From NCBI RefSeq assembly GCF_006335015.1, contig NZ_VDGT01000014.1:62001-126000 (forward strand): DNA of 64,000 bases, given 5' to 3'. The DNA comes from Streptomyces sedi. GTDB taxonomy: Bacteria; Actinomycetota; Actinomycetes; Streptomycetales; Streptomycetaceae. The notes under the pieces were generated by a model that saw only the letters and a program-made list of their open reading frames with translations, searched no databases and had not been told where the DNA came from. Below are positions 7,843 to 18,266 of the stretch, one piece after another. A program made the position numbers and the translations under genes. Numbering within the stretch: the stretch's first letter is position 1; each line of letters starts with the position of its first letter.

Positions 7843-8003
7843 GCTCCATAAGTTAAGCCCACCATCGGGTTGTTGGGGAGACCGATCAGCCGCTCATTTG
7901 GCAGGCTGGGGCCCTCGTGCACCCGGCGATCCCGCCATAAGCGGATAAAGCGGCGATCGGTGCCCTCATGATGTTGTTTCAGGGGTGCCCGAAAAGCGAC
8001 CCG

Positions 8004-8029
8004 GGAACCGGATGGCATAGTGAGTCGTT
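8004..8029 (+). promoter_or_regulatory. candidate ECF-sigma-type promoter of the TerD gene
   Basis: GGAAC at 8004-8008 and GTT at 8027-8029 are separated by exactly 18 bases, the layout of stress-type ECF promoters in streptomycetes (SigR: GGAAT-N18/19-GTT). It lies about 60 bases upstream of the start codon. The motif is short and could be chance. Confidence 0.35.
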
Positions 8030-8087
8030 CCCAGCGCGAACAGGGGTACGCAGACGGGAACAGTCCCACCCGACGGAGGAACGCACG

Positions 8088-9380
8088 ATGCTCAAAGGCT
8101 CTAATGTCCCGGTGTCCGCGCGAGCGGTCCGCGTCGAGATCGGCTGGAACACCGCGGCCGGCGCACCGGACGTGGACGCCTCCGCGCTGCTTCTGAAGGA
8201 CGGCCGGGTCCGCTCGGACGACGACTTCGTCTTCTACAACCAGGCCCGTCACGCCTCGGGCGCCGTGCGCCACGAGGGCAAGCAGCCCGCCGGCGCCACG
8301 GTCGTCGACCGACTCGGGGTCGACCTCGCCGACGTGGAGCAGGAGATCGAGAAGGTCGTCCTGGCCGCGTCCGCCGACGGGGGCACTTTCGGCCAGGTTC
8401 CCGGACTACACATCCGGGTGCTCGACGCGGACAGCGGCGCGGAGGTCGCCCGCTTCGACAGCGAGGACGCCACCAGCGAGACCGCGTTCGTCATCGGCGA
8501 GCTCTACCGCCGCCAGGGCGCCTGGAAGTTCCGCGCCGTCGGCCAGGGGTACGCCACCGGACTCGCCGGGCTCGCCACCGACTTCGGGATCAGCGTGGAC
8601 GACGAGCCGGCCCCCGCCGCCGCGCCCACGCCGCCCCCCGCCCAGCCCGCGACGCCCCCGCCGCCCGCGCCCGCCCCGGTGACGCCCCCGGCGCCCGCGC
8701 AGGCGCCCCCGGCGGCCTCCGGCGGCTCCCCGATCCGGCTGAGCAAGATCACGCTCACCAAGGACGCGCCGGCGATCTCCCTGGCCAAGCAGGGCGCCAC
8801 CAGCGGCCAGCTCCGGGTCAACCTCAACTGGCAGCAGCGCAGCGCCGCCGCCGCGCCCAAGCAGTCCAAGTGGAAGGACCGCATCGCCAAGGCGATGGGC
8901 GGCGGCCTCGACCTCGACCTGTGCGCGCTCTTCGAGTTGGCCGACGGCCGCAAGGGCGTCATCCAGGCCCTGGGCAACGCGTTCGGCTCGCTGCACCAGC
9001 CGCCCTACATGCACCTGGACGGGGACGACCGCACCGGCGCCGTCTCCTCGGGTGAGAACCTCACGGTCAACCTGGACCACGCCAAGGAGCTGCGCCGGGT
9101 CGTCCTCTTCGTGACGATCTACTCGGGCGCCACCAGCTTCCAGGACCTCGACGCGACCGTCACCCTGACCCCCGAGCGCGGCGCGCCCGTCGAGTTCTTC
9201 CTCGACGAGTGCGACGTGCCCTCCCCGGTCTGCGTACTCGCCACCCTGACCCAGCAGAACGGCGAGCTGCTCGTCAACCGCGAGGCGCGTTACCTGGTGC
9301 CGGACAAGGGCGTCAGCCCCCAGCGCACCGTGGACCACGCCTACGGCTTCGGCATGCAGTGGACGCCTGGCCGCAAGTGA
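8088..9380 (+). CDS. TerD family protein with two TerD domains
   Basis: 430 residues from ATG at 8088, with GGAGGA 8 bases upstream. The first TerD domain spans about 1-175 (LKGSNVPVSARAVRVEIGWN; Ca-site-like DVDASALLLKDGRV). A Pro/Ala linker follows (about 180-220). A second, more diverged TerD-like domain covers about 225-430 (LDLDLCALFELADGRKGVIQ). TerD proteins are cytoplasmic or membrane-surface calcium-binding stress proteins linked to tellurite resistance and, in Streptomyces, to development. No other ter genes are nearby. The ECF-like promoter upstream would fit stress control. Family call firm; role inferred. Confidence 0.88.
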   Translation: MLKGSNVPVSARAVRVEIGWNTAAGAPDVDASALLLKDGRVRSDDDFVFYNQARHASGAVRHEGKQPAGATVVDRLGVDLADVEQEIEKVVLAASADGGTFGQVPGLHIRVLDADSGAEVARFDSEDATSETAFVIGELYRRQGAWKFRAVGQGYATGLAGLATDFGISVDDEPAPAAAPTPPPAQPATPPPPAPAPVTPPAPAQAPPAASGGSPIRLSKITLTKDAPAISLAKQGATSGQLRVNLNWQQRSAAAAPKQSKWKDRIAKAMGGGLDLDLCALFELADGRKGVIQALGNAFGSLHQPPYMHLDGDDRTGAVSSGENLTVNLDHAKELRRVVLFVTIYSGATSFQDLDATVTLTPERGAPVEFFLDECDVPSPVCVLATLTQQNGELLVNREARYLVPDKGVSPQRTVDHAYGFGMQWTPGRK

Positions 9381-9418
9381 CCCGCGGGAGCGTGCGAAGA
9401 ACGGCGCCCGGGCCCGCG

Positions 9419-9424
9419 TAGGCT
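9419..9424 (+). promoter_or_regulatory. TAGGCT -10 element, possible leaderless start
   Basis: TAGGCT ends 8 bases before the GTG at 9433, so transcription would begin at or near the start codon. No clear -35. Confidence 0.3.
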
Positions 9425-9432
9425 GGGGCTTC

Positions 9433-10227
9433 GTGAGAATCGCACTGTTGGACTCGGGCATCGGCCTGCTGGCCGCGGCCGCCGAGACTCGGCGGCTGCG
9501 GCCCGACGCGGACCTGGTGCTCTCCGGGGACCCGGACCACATGCCCTGGGGCCCGCTCACCCCGGCCCGGATCGTGGAGCGCGCCACCGCGTGCGCCCGC
9601 TCCGCGCTCGCCGAGCGGCCCGACGCCCTGATCGTGGCGTGCAACACGGCCACCGTGCACGCCCTTCCCGCGCTCCGCGCCGAGTGGGAGCCGGGGCTGC
9701 CGGTCATCGGCACCGTGCCCGCCATCAAGCCGGCGGCCGTCGCCGGCGGCCCGTTCGCCGTCTGGGCCACGCCCGCCACCACCGGCAGCGCCTACCAGCG
9801 CGGCCTGCTCGCCGAGTTCGCCGGCTCCACGCCCGCCGCCGAGGTGCCCTGCCACGGGCTGGCCGACGCGGTGGAGCGCGGCGACGCCGCCGCCGTCAGC
9901 GCCGCCGTCAAGGCCGCCGTCGGGCTGACCCCGCCGGAGACCACCACGGTGGTGCTCGGCTGCACCCACTACGAGCTGGTCGCCGACGAGATCGGTCGCC
10001 AACTGACCGCGCTCACCGGGCGGCGCGTCACCCTGCACGGCTCGGCCGCCGCCGTCGCCGCCCAGGCCCTGCGCCGGCTCGGCGCCCTCCCCGCGCCCGG
10101 CGCCCCGGCCACCGGCACGCTCACCGTGCTGGCCAACGGCCGCCGCGTCCCGCTGCCCGAGCCCGCCCTGCGCTACGCCGAGGGCCGCGCGCTGCTGACC
10201 GCACCCCCGCCCGCCGACCACCCCTGA
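9433..10227 (+). CDS. Asp/Glu racemase family protein (MurI-like)
   Basis: 264 residues from GTG at 9433. It has both signature cysteines of cofactor-independent glutamate/aspartate racemases: ACNTAT (Cys about residue 74) and GCTHYE (about 177), plus an N-terminal DSGIGL in place of the usual DSGIGG. MurI makes D-glutamate for peptidoglycan. Unlike typical murI it stands in an operon with a NUDIX gene (7-base gap), and streptomycetes usually carry a separate housekeeping murI, so this may be a paralogue or another Asp/Glu racemase. The family is clear; exact substrate is not. Confidence 0.82.
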   Translation: MRIALLDSGIGLLAAAAETRRLRPDADLVLSGDPDHMPWGPLTPARIVERATACARSALAERPDALIVACNTATVHALPALRAEWEPGLPVIGTVPAIKPAAVAGGPFAVWATPATTGSAYQRGLLAEFAGSTPAAEVPCHGLADAVERGDAAAVSAAVKAAVGLTPPETTTVVLGCTHYELVADEIGRQLTALTGRRVTLHGSAAAVAAQALRRLGALPAPGAPATGTLTVLANGRRVPLPEPALRYAEGRALLTAPPPADHP

Positions 10228-10234
10228 GGTACCC

Positions 10235-10741
10235 ATGGCCACGCCCGACTTCATCCGCGACCTGCGCGGCTCCATCGGCCACCAGCTGCTCTTCCTGCCC
10301 GGCGTGACCAGCGTGGTCCGCGACGACCTGGGCCGGGTGCTGCTGGTGCGCCGCGCGGACGACGGCCGCTGGACGCTCATCGGCGGCATCCCCGAGCCGG
10401 GGGAGCAGCCGGCGGTCACGTCCGTCCGCGAGGTCGAGGAGGAGACGGCGGTGCGCTGCGTCGTCGAACGGGTGCTGGCCGTCGAGGCCCTGTCGCCGAC
10501 CCACTACCCCAACGGCGACGTGTGCCAGTTCCTCGACGTCAGCCTCGCCTGCCGGGCGGTCGGCGGCGAGGCCAGGGTCAACGACGACGAGTCCGTCGAG
10601 GTCGGCTGGTTCGCCCCCGACGCGCTGCCGCCGCTCTCCGCGCACGCCCTGGAGCGCATCAGGCTCGCCGGCTCCGACGAGCCCACCCGCTTCCTCCAGC
10701 CCGAGGACGTCCCGGCCGACGCCGCTCAGCCCTTGCGGTAG
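10235..10741 (+). CDS. NUDIX hydrolase
   Basis: 168 residues, ATG at 10235. The Nudix box is present (about residues 50-72, GIPEPGEQPAVTSVREVEEE), with the metal-binding REVEEE core; the Gly near its end is Ala. It hydrolyses some nucleoside diphosphate-linked compound, identity unknown. It begins 7 bases after the racemase gene, so the two are co-transcribed. Its 3' end overlaps the 3' end of the convergent dhaM gene by 16 bases. Confidence 0.88.
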   Translation: MATPDFIRDLRGSIGHQLLFLPGVTSVVRDDLGRVLLVRRADDGRWTLIGGIPEPGEQPAVTSVREVEEETAVRCVVERVLAVEALSPTHYPNGDVCQFLDVSLACRAVGGEARVNDDESVEVGWFAPDALPPLSAHALERIRLAGSDEPTRFLQPEDVPADAAQPLR

Positions 10742-11142
10742 TCCCAGGCCTCGGCCGCCGCCGCCTCGACCGTGTCCAGGTCGGCGCCGGTCGAGGCCGT
10801 CACCACGGCCGCCACCGCGCCCTCCAGCAGCGGCGCGTCGACCAGCCGGGTGCCGGGCGGCAGCACGTCGCCCTCGGCGAGCAGCGCCCGCACCGTCAGC
10901 ACCGCGCTGCCCAGGTCGACCAGCACCGCGACGCCCGCGCCGCCGTCGGCCCGCGCCGCCGCCTCGGCGATCCGCTCCGCGCTGGTGCCGAGCCCGCCGT
11001 CCGGCGCGCCGCCGGCCGGCTCCACCGGCCCCAGCCGGCCGCCGCCGGCCAGGCCGCGCGCCAGCGCGGCGACCGAGGCCGCGACCTCGGCGCTGTGCGA
11101 GACCAGCACCACGCCGACCACGCCGTCCACGCCGGCCGTCAC
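10726..11142 (-). CDS. dhaM: DhaM, PTS phosphotransferase subunit of dihydroxyacetone kinase
   Basis: About 138 residues from GTG at 11142, whose GTGA overlaps the dhaL stop by 4 bases, indicating translational coupling. It is a single EIIA-Man-like domain with the phospho-accepting His in VVLVSHSAEVA (His16 by this start; a later GTG at 11121 would make it His9, as in other DhaM proteins, so the start is uncertain). DhaM receives phosphate from HPr and Enzyme I and passes it to ADP bound on DhaL. Unlike E. coli DhaM there are no fused HPr or EI-like domains. Enzyme I is encoded at 53.3-55.0 kb. Confidence 0.9.
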   Translation of the reverse strand: MTAGVDGVVGVVLVSHSAEVAASVAALARGLAGGGRLGPVEPAGGAPDGGLGTSAERIAEAAARADGGAGVAVLVDLGSAVLTVRALLAEGDVLPPGTRLVDAPLLEGAVAAVVTASTGADLDTVEAAAAEAWDYRKG

Positions 11143-11750
11143 CTGGACACCTGGAAGAGCGCCCCGAGCAGCAGCGCCGCCGAGGCGGCCCCCGGGTCCT
11201 CGTGCCCGACGCTGCGCTCGCCCAGGTAGCTGGCCCTGCCCTTGTGGGCCCGCAGCGGGATCGTGGCCTGGGAGCCCGCCTCGGCGGCGCGCGCCGCCGC
11301 CGCGTAGTCCGGCAGCGCGTCCACCGCCGGCAGCAGCGCGTCCAGCATCGTCTTGTCGCCCAGCGCCGCGCCGCCCAGCTGGGCCACCGCGTCCACGCCG
11401 GTCCCCAGCGCCTCCTTCAGCTCCGCGTCGGTGACCCGCTCGGCCTCGCCCAGCGCCTTGCCCGCCCGGCGCAGCAGCGTCCCGAAGAGCGGTCCCGAGG
11501 CGCCGCCGACGGTCGAGACCAGCGTCCGCCCGGCCAGCAGCAGCACCCCGCCGGGGGCCGTCTGCGGCTCGTTCTCCAGGCTCGCCACCACGGCGGTGAA
11601 GCCGCGCCGCATGTTGTTCCCGTGGTCCGCGTCGCCGATCGCCGAGTCCAGCTCGGTCAGCCGGTCCGCCTCCGCCCTGACCGCGTCGGCCGAGGCGGTC
11701 AGCCACGCCGCGACGAAGGCGGCGTCACGTTCCGTCGTCTGCCCTGCCAC
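11139..11750 (-). CDS. dhaL: DhaL, ADP/ATP-binding subunit of dihydroxyacetone kinase
   Basis: 203 residues from GTG at 11750. The nucleotide/Mg-binding signature is intact: DSAIGDADHGNNM (about residues 35-47), GGASGPL (about 83-89) and GDKTMLDAL (about 132-140). DhaL holds a permanently bound ADP that is rephosphorylated by DhaM and then phosphorylates dihydroxyacetone held by DhaK. It starts 12 bases after the dhaK stop and overlaps dhaM by 4 bases, so the three genes are one operon transcribed leftward. Confidence 0.93.
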   Translation of the reverse strand: MAGQTTERDAAFVAAWLTASADAVRAEADRLTELDSAIGDADHGNNMRRGFTAVVASLENEPQTAPGGVLLLAGRTLVSTVGGASGPLFGTLLRRAGKALGEAERVTDAELKEALGTGVDAVAQLGGAALGDKTMLDALLPAVDALPDYAAAARAAEAGSQATIPLRAHKGRASYLGERSVGHEDPGAASAALLLGALFQVSR

Positions 11751-11762
11751 GTCCGACTCCTC

Positions 11763-12761
11763 TCAACGACCCCGGCGCAGCCCCGGCGTGGAGACCGGAG
11801 CGTCCCACAGCCGCAGCAGTTCGTCATCCACCTGGCACAGCGAGACCGAGCAGCCGGCCATGTCGAGGGAGGTCACATAGTCGCCGACGAGGCTACGCGC
11901 CGGCGTGATCCCGCGCGCGCCGAGCGCCCTGACCACCTCGGCGTGGAAGCCGTACAGCTCCAGCAGCGGCGTGCCGCCCATGCCGTTGGTCAGGCACAGC
12001 AGCGGGCCCGTCGGCCCGGGGCCGTAGTCGGCCAGCAGCGCCTCCACGGTCAGGTCGGCGATCTCCGCCGCGCCAAGCACCGACCGGCGCTCACGCCCCG
12101 GCTCCCCGTGGATGCCGATGCCCAGCTCCAGCTGGTCGGGCGGCAGGTCGAACGTCGGGCTGCCCTTGGCGGGCGTCGTCGGTCCGTGCAGCGCGACGCC
12201 GAAGCTGCGGGAGCCCTCGGCCGCCCTGCGGGCGACGTCGGCGACCACCGCCAGCGGCGCGCCCTCCTGCGCGGCGGCGCCGGCCAGCTTCTCGACGAAG
12301 AGCGTCCCGCCCGTGCCCCGGCGGCCGGCCGTGAACGTGCTGTCCGAGACGGCCACGTCGTCCTGGACCACCACCTTGGCGACCTCGATGCCCTCGTCCT
12401 CGACCAGCTCGGCCGCCATGTCGAAGTTCAGCACGTCACCGGTGTAGTTCTTCACGATCAGCAGCACCCCGGCACCGCCGTGCACCGCCGCCGCGGCCCG
12501 CGTCATCTGATCCGGCACGGGGCTCGTGAAGATCTCCCCGCAGCAGGCGGCGTCGAGCATCCCGTACCCGACGAACCCCGCGTGCAGCGGCTCGTGCCCC
12601 GAACCGCCCCCGGAGACCAGCCCCACCTTGCCCTCGACCGGCGCGTCCGCCCGCACCACCAGCCGCTGGTCCACGTCGACCCGCAGCTCCGGATGCGCCG
12701 CCGCCATCCCGCGCAACGCGTCGGCGACCACCCGCTCCGCTCCGTTGATCAGCATCTTCAT
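11763..12761 (-). CDS. dhaK: DhaK, dihydroxyacetone-binding subunit
   Basis: 332 residues, ATG at 12761 with AGGAGG upstream. His218 in GIGIHGEPG is the residue that binds the substrate carbonyl covalently, at the same number as in E. coli DhaK. GGGSGHEP (about 51-58) is also present. First gene of dhaKLM; the product phosphorylates dihydroxyacetone to DHAP for glycolysis. No DhaR/DhaS-type regulator is adjacent. A good promoter lies at 12801-12829. Confidence 0.94.
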   Translation of the reverse strand: MKMLINGAERVVADALRGMAAAHPELRVDVDQRLVVRADAPVEGKVGLVSGGGSGHEPLHAGFVGYGMLDAACCGEIFTSPVPDQMTRAAAAVHGGAGVLLIVKNYTGDVLNFDMAAELVEDEGIEVAKVVVQDDVAVSDSTFTAGRRGTGGTLFVEKLAGAAAQEGAPLAVVADVARRAAEGSRSFGVALHGPTTPAKGSPTFDLPPDQLELGIGIHGEPGRERRSVLGAAEIADLTVEALLADYGPGPTGPLLCLTNGMGGTPLLELYGFHAEVVRALGARGITPARSLVGDYVTSLDMAGCSVSLCQVDDELLRLWDAPVSTPGLRRGR

Positions 12762-12800
12762 CGGTGCCTCCTCGTGGCTGAGCGCGTGACCGGCCTCCGC

Positions 12801-12829
12801 AGTATCGACGCTGACGGGGGCGTGGTCAC
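12801..12829 (-). promoter_or_regulatory. candidate promoter of dhaKLM
   Basis: On the minus strand GTGACC, a 17-base spacer and GATACT, about 40 bases upstream of the dhaK ATG. Good match to a vegetative actinomycete promoter. Confidence 0.5.
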
Positions 12830-12980
12830 GTAGGAAGGCGCCCCCCGGCGTGCGGGTCGCGCCCTCCGCTCCGGTCGGGCCGACGGCCCATCGTTGCCCC
12901 CGTGACGCCCCCGTGGCAACGGTCGGCACCGGGCCGCCCCGCCCGTTCCCCGGGGGCGCGATCGATGCCACGCTCACGTC

Positions 12981-13718
12981 ATGGAGATCGACGCGCACAT
13001 CGAGGCCCTGCGCCGCGCGGGCGACGCGCTGCTCGCCGTGGCCGCCGAGACGCCCTGGTCGGCCGAGGTGCCCAGTTGCCCCGGGTGGCGGCTGGAGGAC
13101 CTGGTGCGGCATCTGGGCAACGTGCACCGCTGGGCCGAGCGGATCGTGCGCGAGCGGCTGGCCGAACGGGTTCCGCTCCCGGAGGCCGATCCGTCAGGGG
13201 CCGCGTTGGCCGGCTGGTTCTCCGAGGGGCTCGACGCGCTGGAGGCGACGCTGCGCGCCGCCGACGACGACCTGGACTGCTTCGTCTTCCTGCCGGGGGC
13301 GACCGGCGCCCGCGCGTTCTGGGCGCGGCGTCAGGCGCACGAGACGACCGTGCACCTGATGGACGCCCAACTCGCCGCCAAACGGGCGCTGTCGGGGGTG
13401 CCGGTCGCGCTGGCGCTGGACGGGATCGACGAGTTGCTCACCGGCTTCCACGCCCGCCCGCGCTCCCGCGTGCGCGCCCCCGAGCCGCGGGTGCTCGCGG
13501 TCCAGGGCGACGAGGGCGGGCGGTGGACGACGCGGCTGTCCGAGGAACCGCCGTCGACCGTGCGGGAGGCGGCCACGCGCTTCGACTGCCGGATCAGCGG
13601 CCCGGCCGCGGCGCTGTACGCCACCCTGTGGAACCGGGCCGACCACCGGGAAGCCCCGGTGCGGTGGGAGGGCGACGCGCGGGTCATGGAGCTCTGGCGG
13701 GCACGCGCCACCGTGTGA
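12981..13718 (+). CDS. maleylpyruvate isomerase family mycothiol-dependent enzyme
   Basis: 245 residues, ATG at 12981. The N-terminal four-helix DinB/MDMPI fold shows the typical CPGWRLEDLVRHLGNVHRW text (about 33-51), with the His residues of the metal site in it, and a second His cluster in QAHETTVHLMDA (about 118-129). A small C-terminal domain follows. These metalloenzymes use mycothiol, the actinobacterial thiol. The true substrate is unknown; most family members carry this generic name. It is monocistronic: its 3' end has a hairpin and the next gene is 200 bases on. Confidence 0.82.
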   Translation: MEIDAHIEALRRAGDALLAVAAETPWSAEVPSCPGWRLEDLVRHLGNVHRWAERIVRERLAERVPLPEADPSGAALAGWFSEGLDALEATLRAADDDLDCFVFLPGATGARAFWARRQAHETTVHLMDAQLAAKRALSGVPVALALDGIDELLTGFHARPRSRVRAPEPRVLAVQGDEGGRWTTRLSEEPPSTVREAATRFDCRISGPAAALYATLWNRADHREAPVRWEGDARVMELWRARATV

Positions 13719-13726
13719 CACCCGCC

Positions 13727-13750
13727 GGCGCGCACGGGCGAGTGCGCGCC
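13727..13750. terminator. hairpin terminator after the mycothiol-dependent enzyme gene
   Basis: GGCGCGCAC (13727-13735) pairs perfectly with GTGCGCGCC (13742-13750) across a 6-base loop, 8 bases after the stop codon. A second, imperfect hairpin (about 13762-13802, arms CCCCGTTCCGG and CCGGAAAGGGG) follows. Confidence 0.6.
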
Positions 13751-13918
13751 GCGGTCCCTTCCCCGTTCCGGAGACCACCCCTGCGGTGAGCCGGAAAGGG
13801 GGAACATGTGCGCGATGGGTTGTTTTTGGCGAAGCGCCAGTTATGCACGATAGCGTCCGGCTGGGCCGGTTGCATGGGCCCGCGCATCACCCGTTGACTC
13901 ACCTTCCGTGGAGCACCC

Positions 13919-16135
13919 ATGGCCACCCTCCTCTACCGGCTCGGTCGCGGCGCCTTCCGGCGCCGACGGCTCGTAGCTTCGCTCTGGCTCGGCGCGTTGG
14001 CCGCGCTGCTGGCGGTGAGCGGCGCGCTGGGAAGCGCGTTGGACGACGAGTTCACCATCCCCGGCTCCGAGTCCCAGCAGGCGCTGGACACCCTCCGCGA
14101 GGTGCTGCCACCCGCCGGCGGCACCACGGGCCAGCTGCTCTTCACCACCCCCGACGGGAGCCCCGTCACCGACGAGAAGTGGGCCGAACCCATCGCCCGC
14201 TCCCTCGACGAGGCCGCGAAGGCGCCCGAGGTCTCCGCCGTCGTCCCGCCGGACGAGGTCGGCACCTACTCGCCCGACGGACGGACCGCCCTGGCCACCG
14301 TGCGCTACCCCGAGACCGCGTTCCAACTCGCGCCGGGCACCACCGAGGCGCTGGAGCGGACCGTCGAACCCGCGCGCGACGCCGGACTCGACGTCCACGT
14401 CGGCGGGCAGGCGTTCTCCCCGACCGGCGTCCAGATGAGCGCCAAGGAACTCGTCGGCGTCGGCGTCGCCCTCATCGTCCTGGTCGTCACCTTCGGTTCG
14501 CTGCTCGCCGCCGGAATGCCCCTGCTCTCCGCGCTCGTCGGCGTCGGCACCGCCGTCGGGGGACTGCTCGTCGGCGGCCACCTCTTCACGCTCTCCTCGA
14601 CCGCCGTCACCCTCGCCGTGATGCTCGGCCTGGCCGTCGGCATCGACTACGCCCTGTTCATCCTCTCCCGCCACCGCTCCCAACTCGCCCACGGCGCGGA
14701 CCCCGAGGAGTCCGCGGGCCGCGCCCTCGGAACCGCGGGCAGCGCCGTGGTCTTCGCCGGGCTCACCGTCGTCGTCGCCCTGGCCGGGCTCTCCGTCGTC
14801 GGTATCCCGTTCCTGACCGTGATGGGCCTCGGCGCCGCCGCCACCGTCGTGATCGCGGTGCTCGTCGCCGTCACCCTGCTGCCCGCGCTGCTCGGCTTCG
14901 CCGGCGAACGGCTGCGCCCGGCCCCCGACTCGCGCGCCGCCCGCCGCGAGGGGACCACGGCCACGGGCGCCCCCGCCACCACCCTCGGCGCCCGCTGGGT
15001 CCGCGCCGTCACCCGCAGGCCCCTGCTCACCGTCCTCGCCCTGGTCGTCGGCCTGCTGGTCGTCGCGCTGCCCGCCCGCGAACTGCGGCTCGCCCTCCCG
15101 GACAACGGCTCCGCGCCCGTCGGCAGCACCGAGCGCGAGACCTACGACGCCATCAGCGACACCTTCGGACCCGGCCTCAACGGGCCGCTGCTGATCCTCG
15201 CCGACACCACCGACGTCGAGGGCGACCCCACCCGCGCGCTGGCCGCCGTCACCGAGCAGCTCGACGGCCTGCCCGGCATGGCCGAGGTCGCCCCGCCGCG
15301 CCCCACGGAGAGCGACACCGACTGGCTGATCGAGGCCGTCCCCACCACCGGGCCCGACCAGGAGGGCACCGAGCGCCTCGTCCACACCATCCGCGACTGG
15401 TCACGCGACCACGCCGCCGACACCGGAGTGGCCCTCGCCGTCACGGGCAACACCGCCGTCGCGGTCGACGTCTCCCGCCAACTCGGCGACTCCCTGCTCC
15501 CGTTCGGCGCCGTCGTGGTGGGCCTCGGCCTGCTGATCCTGCTGCTGGTCTTCCGCTCGCTCGTGGTGCCGGTCAAGGCCACCCTCGGCTTCCTGCTCTC
15601 GGTGGCCGCCGCGTTCGGCGCCGTCGTCGCCGTCTTCGAGTGGGGCTGGCTGGCCGACGTCCTGGACGTCTCCCGCACCGGCCCGGTCGTCAGCTTCCTG
15701 CCGATCATCCTCATGGGCGTGCTCTTCGGACTCGCCATGGACTACGAGGTGTTCGTCGTCTCCCGCATCCACGAGCGGCACGCCCACGGCGCCGACCCGG
15801 CGGGCGCGGTCAGGGAGGGCGCGCCGCTGGCCTTCCGGGTGGTGACGGCCGCCGCGTTGATCATGTTCGCGGTCTTCGCCAGCTTCGTGACCATGGAGGA
15901 CGCCATCGTCAAGCCCATCGCGTTCGGCCTGGCCGTCGGGGTGCTGGTTGACGCGTTCCTCGTCCGGCTTACCCTGGTGCCCGCCGTGCTGGTACTCGTC
16001 GGGCGCGCCGGCTGGTGGCTGCCCGGCTGGCTGGAACGGCGGCTGCCGCACGTCGACGTCGAGGGCCGTGGCCTGCCGGGCGCCGACCGGCACGACACGC
16101 CCGAGCCGGTGGAACGGTCGCACACCCGCGTGTGA
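13919..16135 (+). CDS. MMPL/RND family transporter
   Basis: 738 residues, ATG at 13919. The layout is that of MMPL exporters: one N-terminal membrane helix (about 17-40), a large extracytoplasmic loop, five helices (about 180-330), then a second copy of loop and helices (about 370 and 530-710). Typical motifs include GIDYALFILSRHR in the first half and AMDYEVFVVSRIHE in the second, with the Asp residues thought to carry protons. These proteins export lipids or other hydrophobic compounds by proton-motive force. Substrate not predictable. Stop codon lies inside a terminator hairpin. Confidence 0.92.
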   Translation: MATLLYRLGRGAFRRRRLVASLWLGALAALLAVSGALGSALDDEFTIPGSESQQALDTLREVLPPAGGTTGQLLFTTPDGSPVTDEKWAEPIARSLDEAAKAPEVSAVVPPDEVGTYSPDGRTALATVRYPETAFQLAPGTTEALERTVEPARDAGLDVHVGGQAFSPTGVQMSAKELVGVGVALIVLVVTFGSLLAAGMPLLSALVGVGTAVGGLLVGGHLFTLSSTAVTLAVMLGLAVGIDYALFILSRHRSQLAHGADPEESAGRALGTAGSAVVFAGLTVVVALAGLSVVGIPFLTVMGLGAAATVVIAVLVAVTLLPALLGFAGERLRPAPDSRAARREGTTATGAPATTLGARWVRAVTRRPLLTVLALVVGLLVVALPARELRLALPDNGSAPVGSTERETYDAISDTFGPGLNGPLLILADTTDVEGDPTRALAAVTEQLDGLPGMAEVAPPRPTESDTDWLIEAVPTTGPDQEGTERLVHTIRDWSRDHAADTGVALAVTGNTAVAVDVSRQLGDSLLPFGAVVVGLGLLILLLVFRSLVVPVKATLGFLLSVAAAFGAVVAVFEWGWLADVLDVSRTGPVVSFLPIILMGVLFGLAMDYEVFVVSRIHERHAHGADPAGAVREGAPLAFRVVTAAALIMFAVFASFVTMEDAIVKPIAFGLAVGVLVDAFLVRLTLVPAVLVLVGRAGWWLPGWLERRLPHVDVEGRGLPGADRHDTPEPVERSHTRV

Positions 16136-16153
16136 CGCCGCGCCCCGGCGTCA
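16133..16153. terminator. hairpin overlapping the MMPL stop codon
   Basis: TGACGCCG (16133-16140) and CGGCGTCA (16146-16153) form a perfect 8-base-pair stem around a 5-base loop. The left arm begins with the TGA stop. Confidence 0.55.
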
Positions 16154-16207
16154 ACGGACGCCGCGCATCCGCCCGTTCCACCTCTTTCCCGCCACTTGGC
16201 ATAGGAA

Positions 16208-16229
16208 CGTCCCGCCCGGGACGCCATAC
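16208..16229 (+). promoter_or_regulatory. palindromic operator next to a -10 element, upstream of the kinase gene
   Basis: A perfect 16-base palindrome CGTCCCGCCCGGGACG sits at 16208-16223 and is followed directly by CATACT (16224-16229), a likely -10. GGAACG (16204-16209) lies at -35 distance. A protein bound to the palindrome would cover the promoter spacer. Confidence 0.4.
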
Positions 16230-16279
16230 TGGTGGCAGGGGCGGACAACGGGTCGACGACGGGGGGTGGACACCGGACG

Positions 16280-18109
<1,830 letters not shown>

Positions 18110-18252
18110 CGCCCCTCGGGGGAGTCGCGTGGGCGACCGCGCGAGCGGCCGTCCCCCGACGCGCGGTCGACCGCCTTCCACCGGTGCCCTGACCGCGGTT
18201 CGCCCCGCGTCCCGCCGTCCGACCTGACTGCCGGGGAACGCGGGTCACCGAC

Positions 18253-18258
18253 GTACGA
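18253..18258 (+). promoter_or_regulatory. TACGAT -10 element, possible leaderless start
   Basis: TACGAT ends 8 bases before the ATG at 18267, so the mRNA may lack a leader. The ATG at 18258 would then lie upstream of the transcript, favouring 18267 as start. Confidence 0.35.
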
Positions 18259-18266
18259 TGGCCCCC

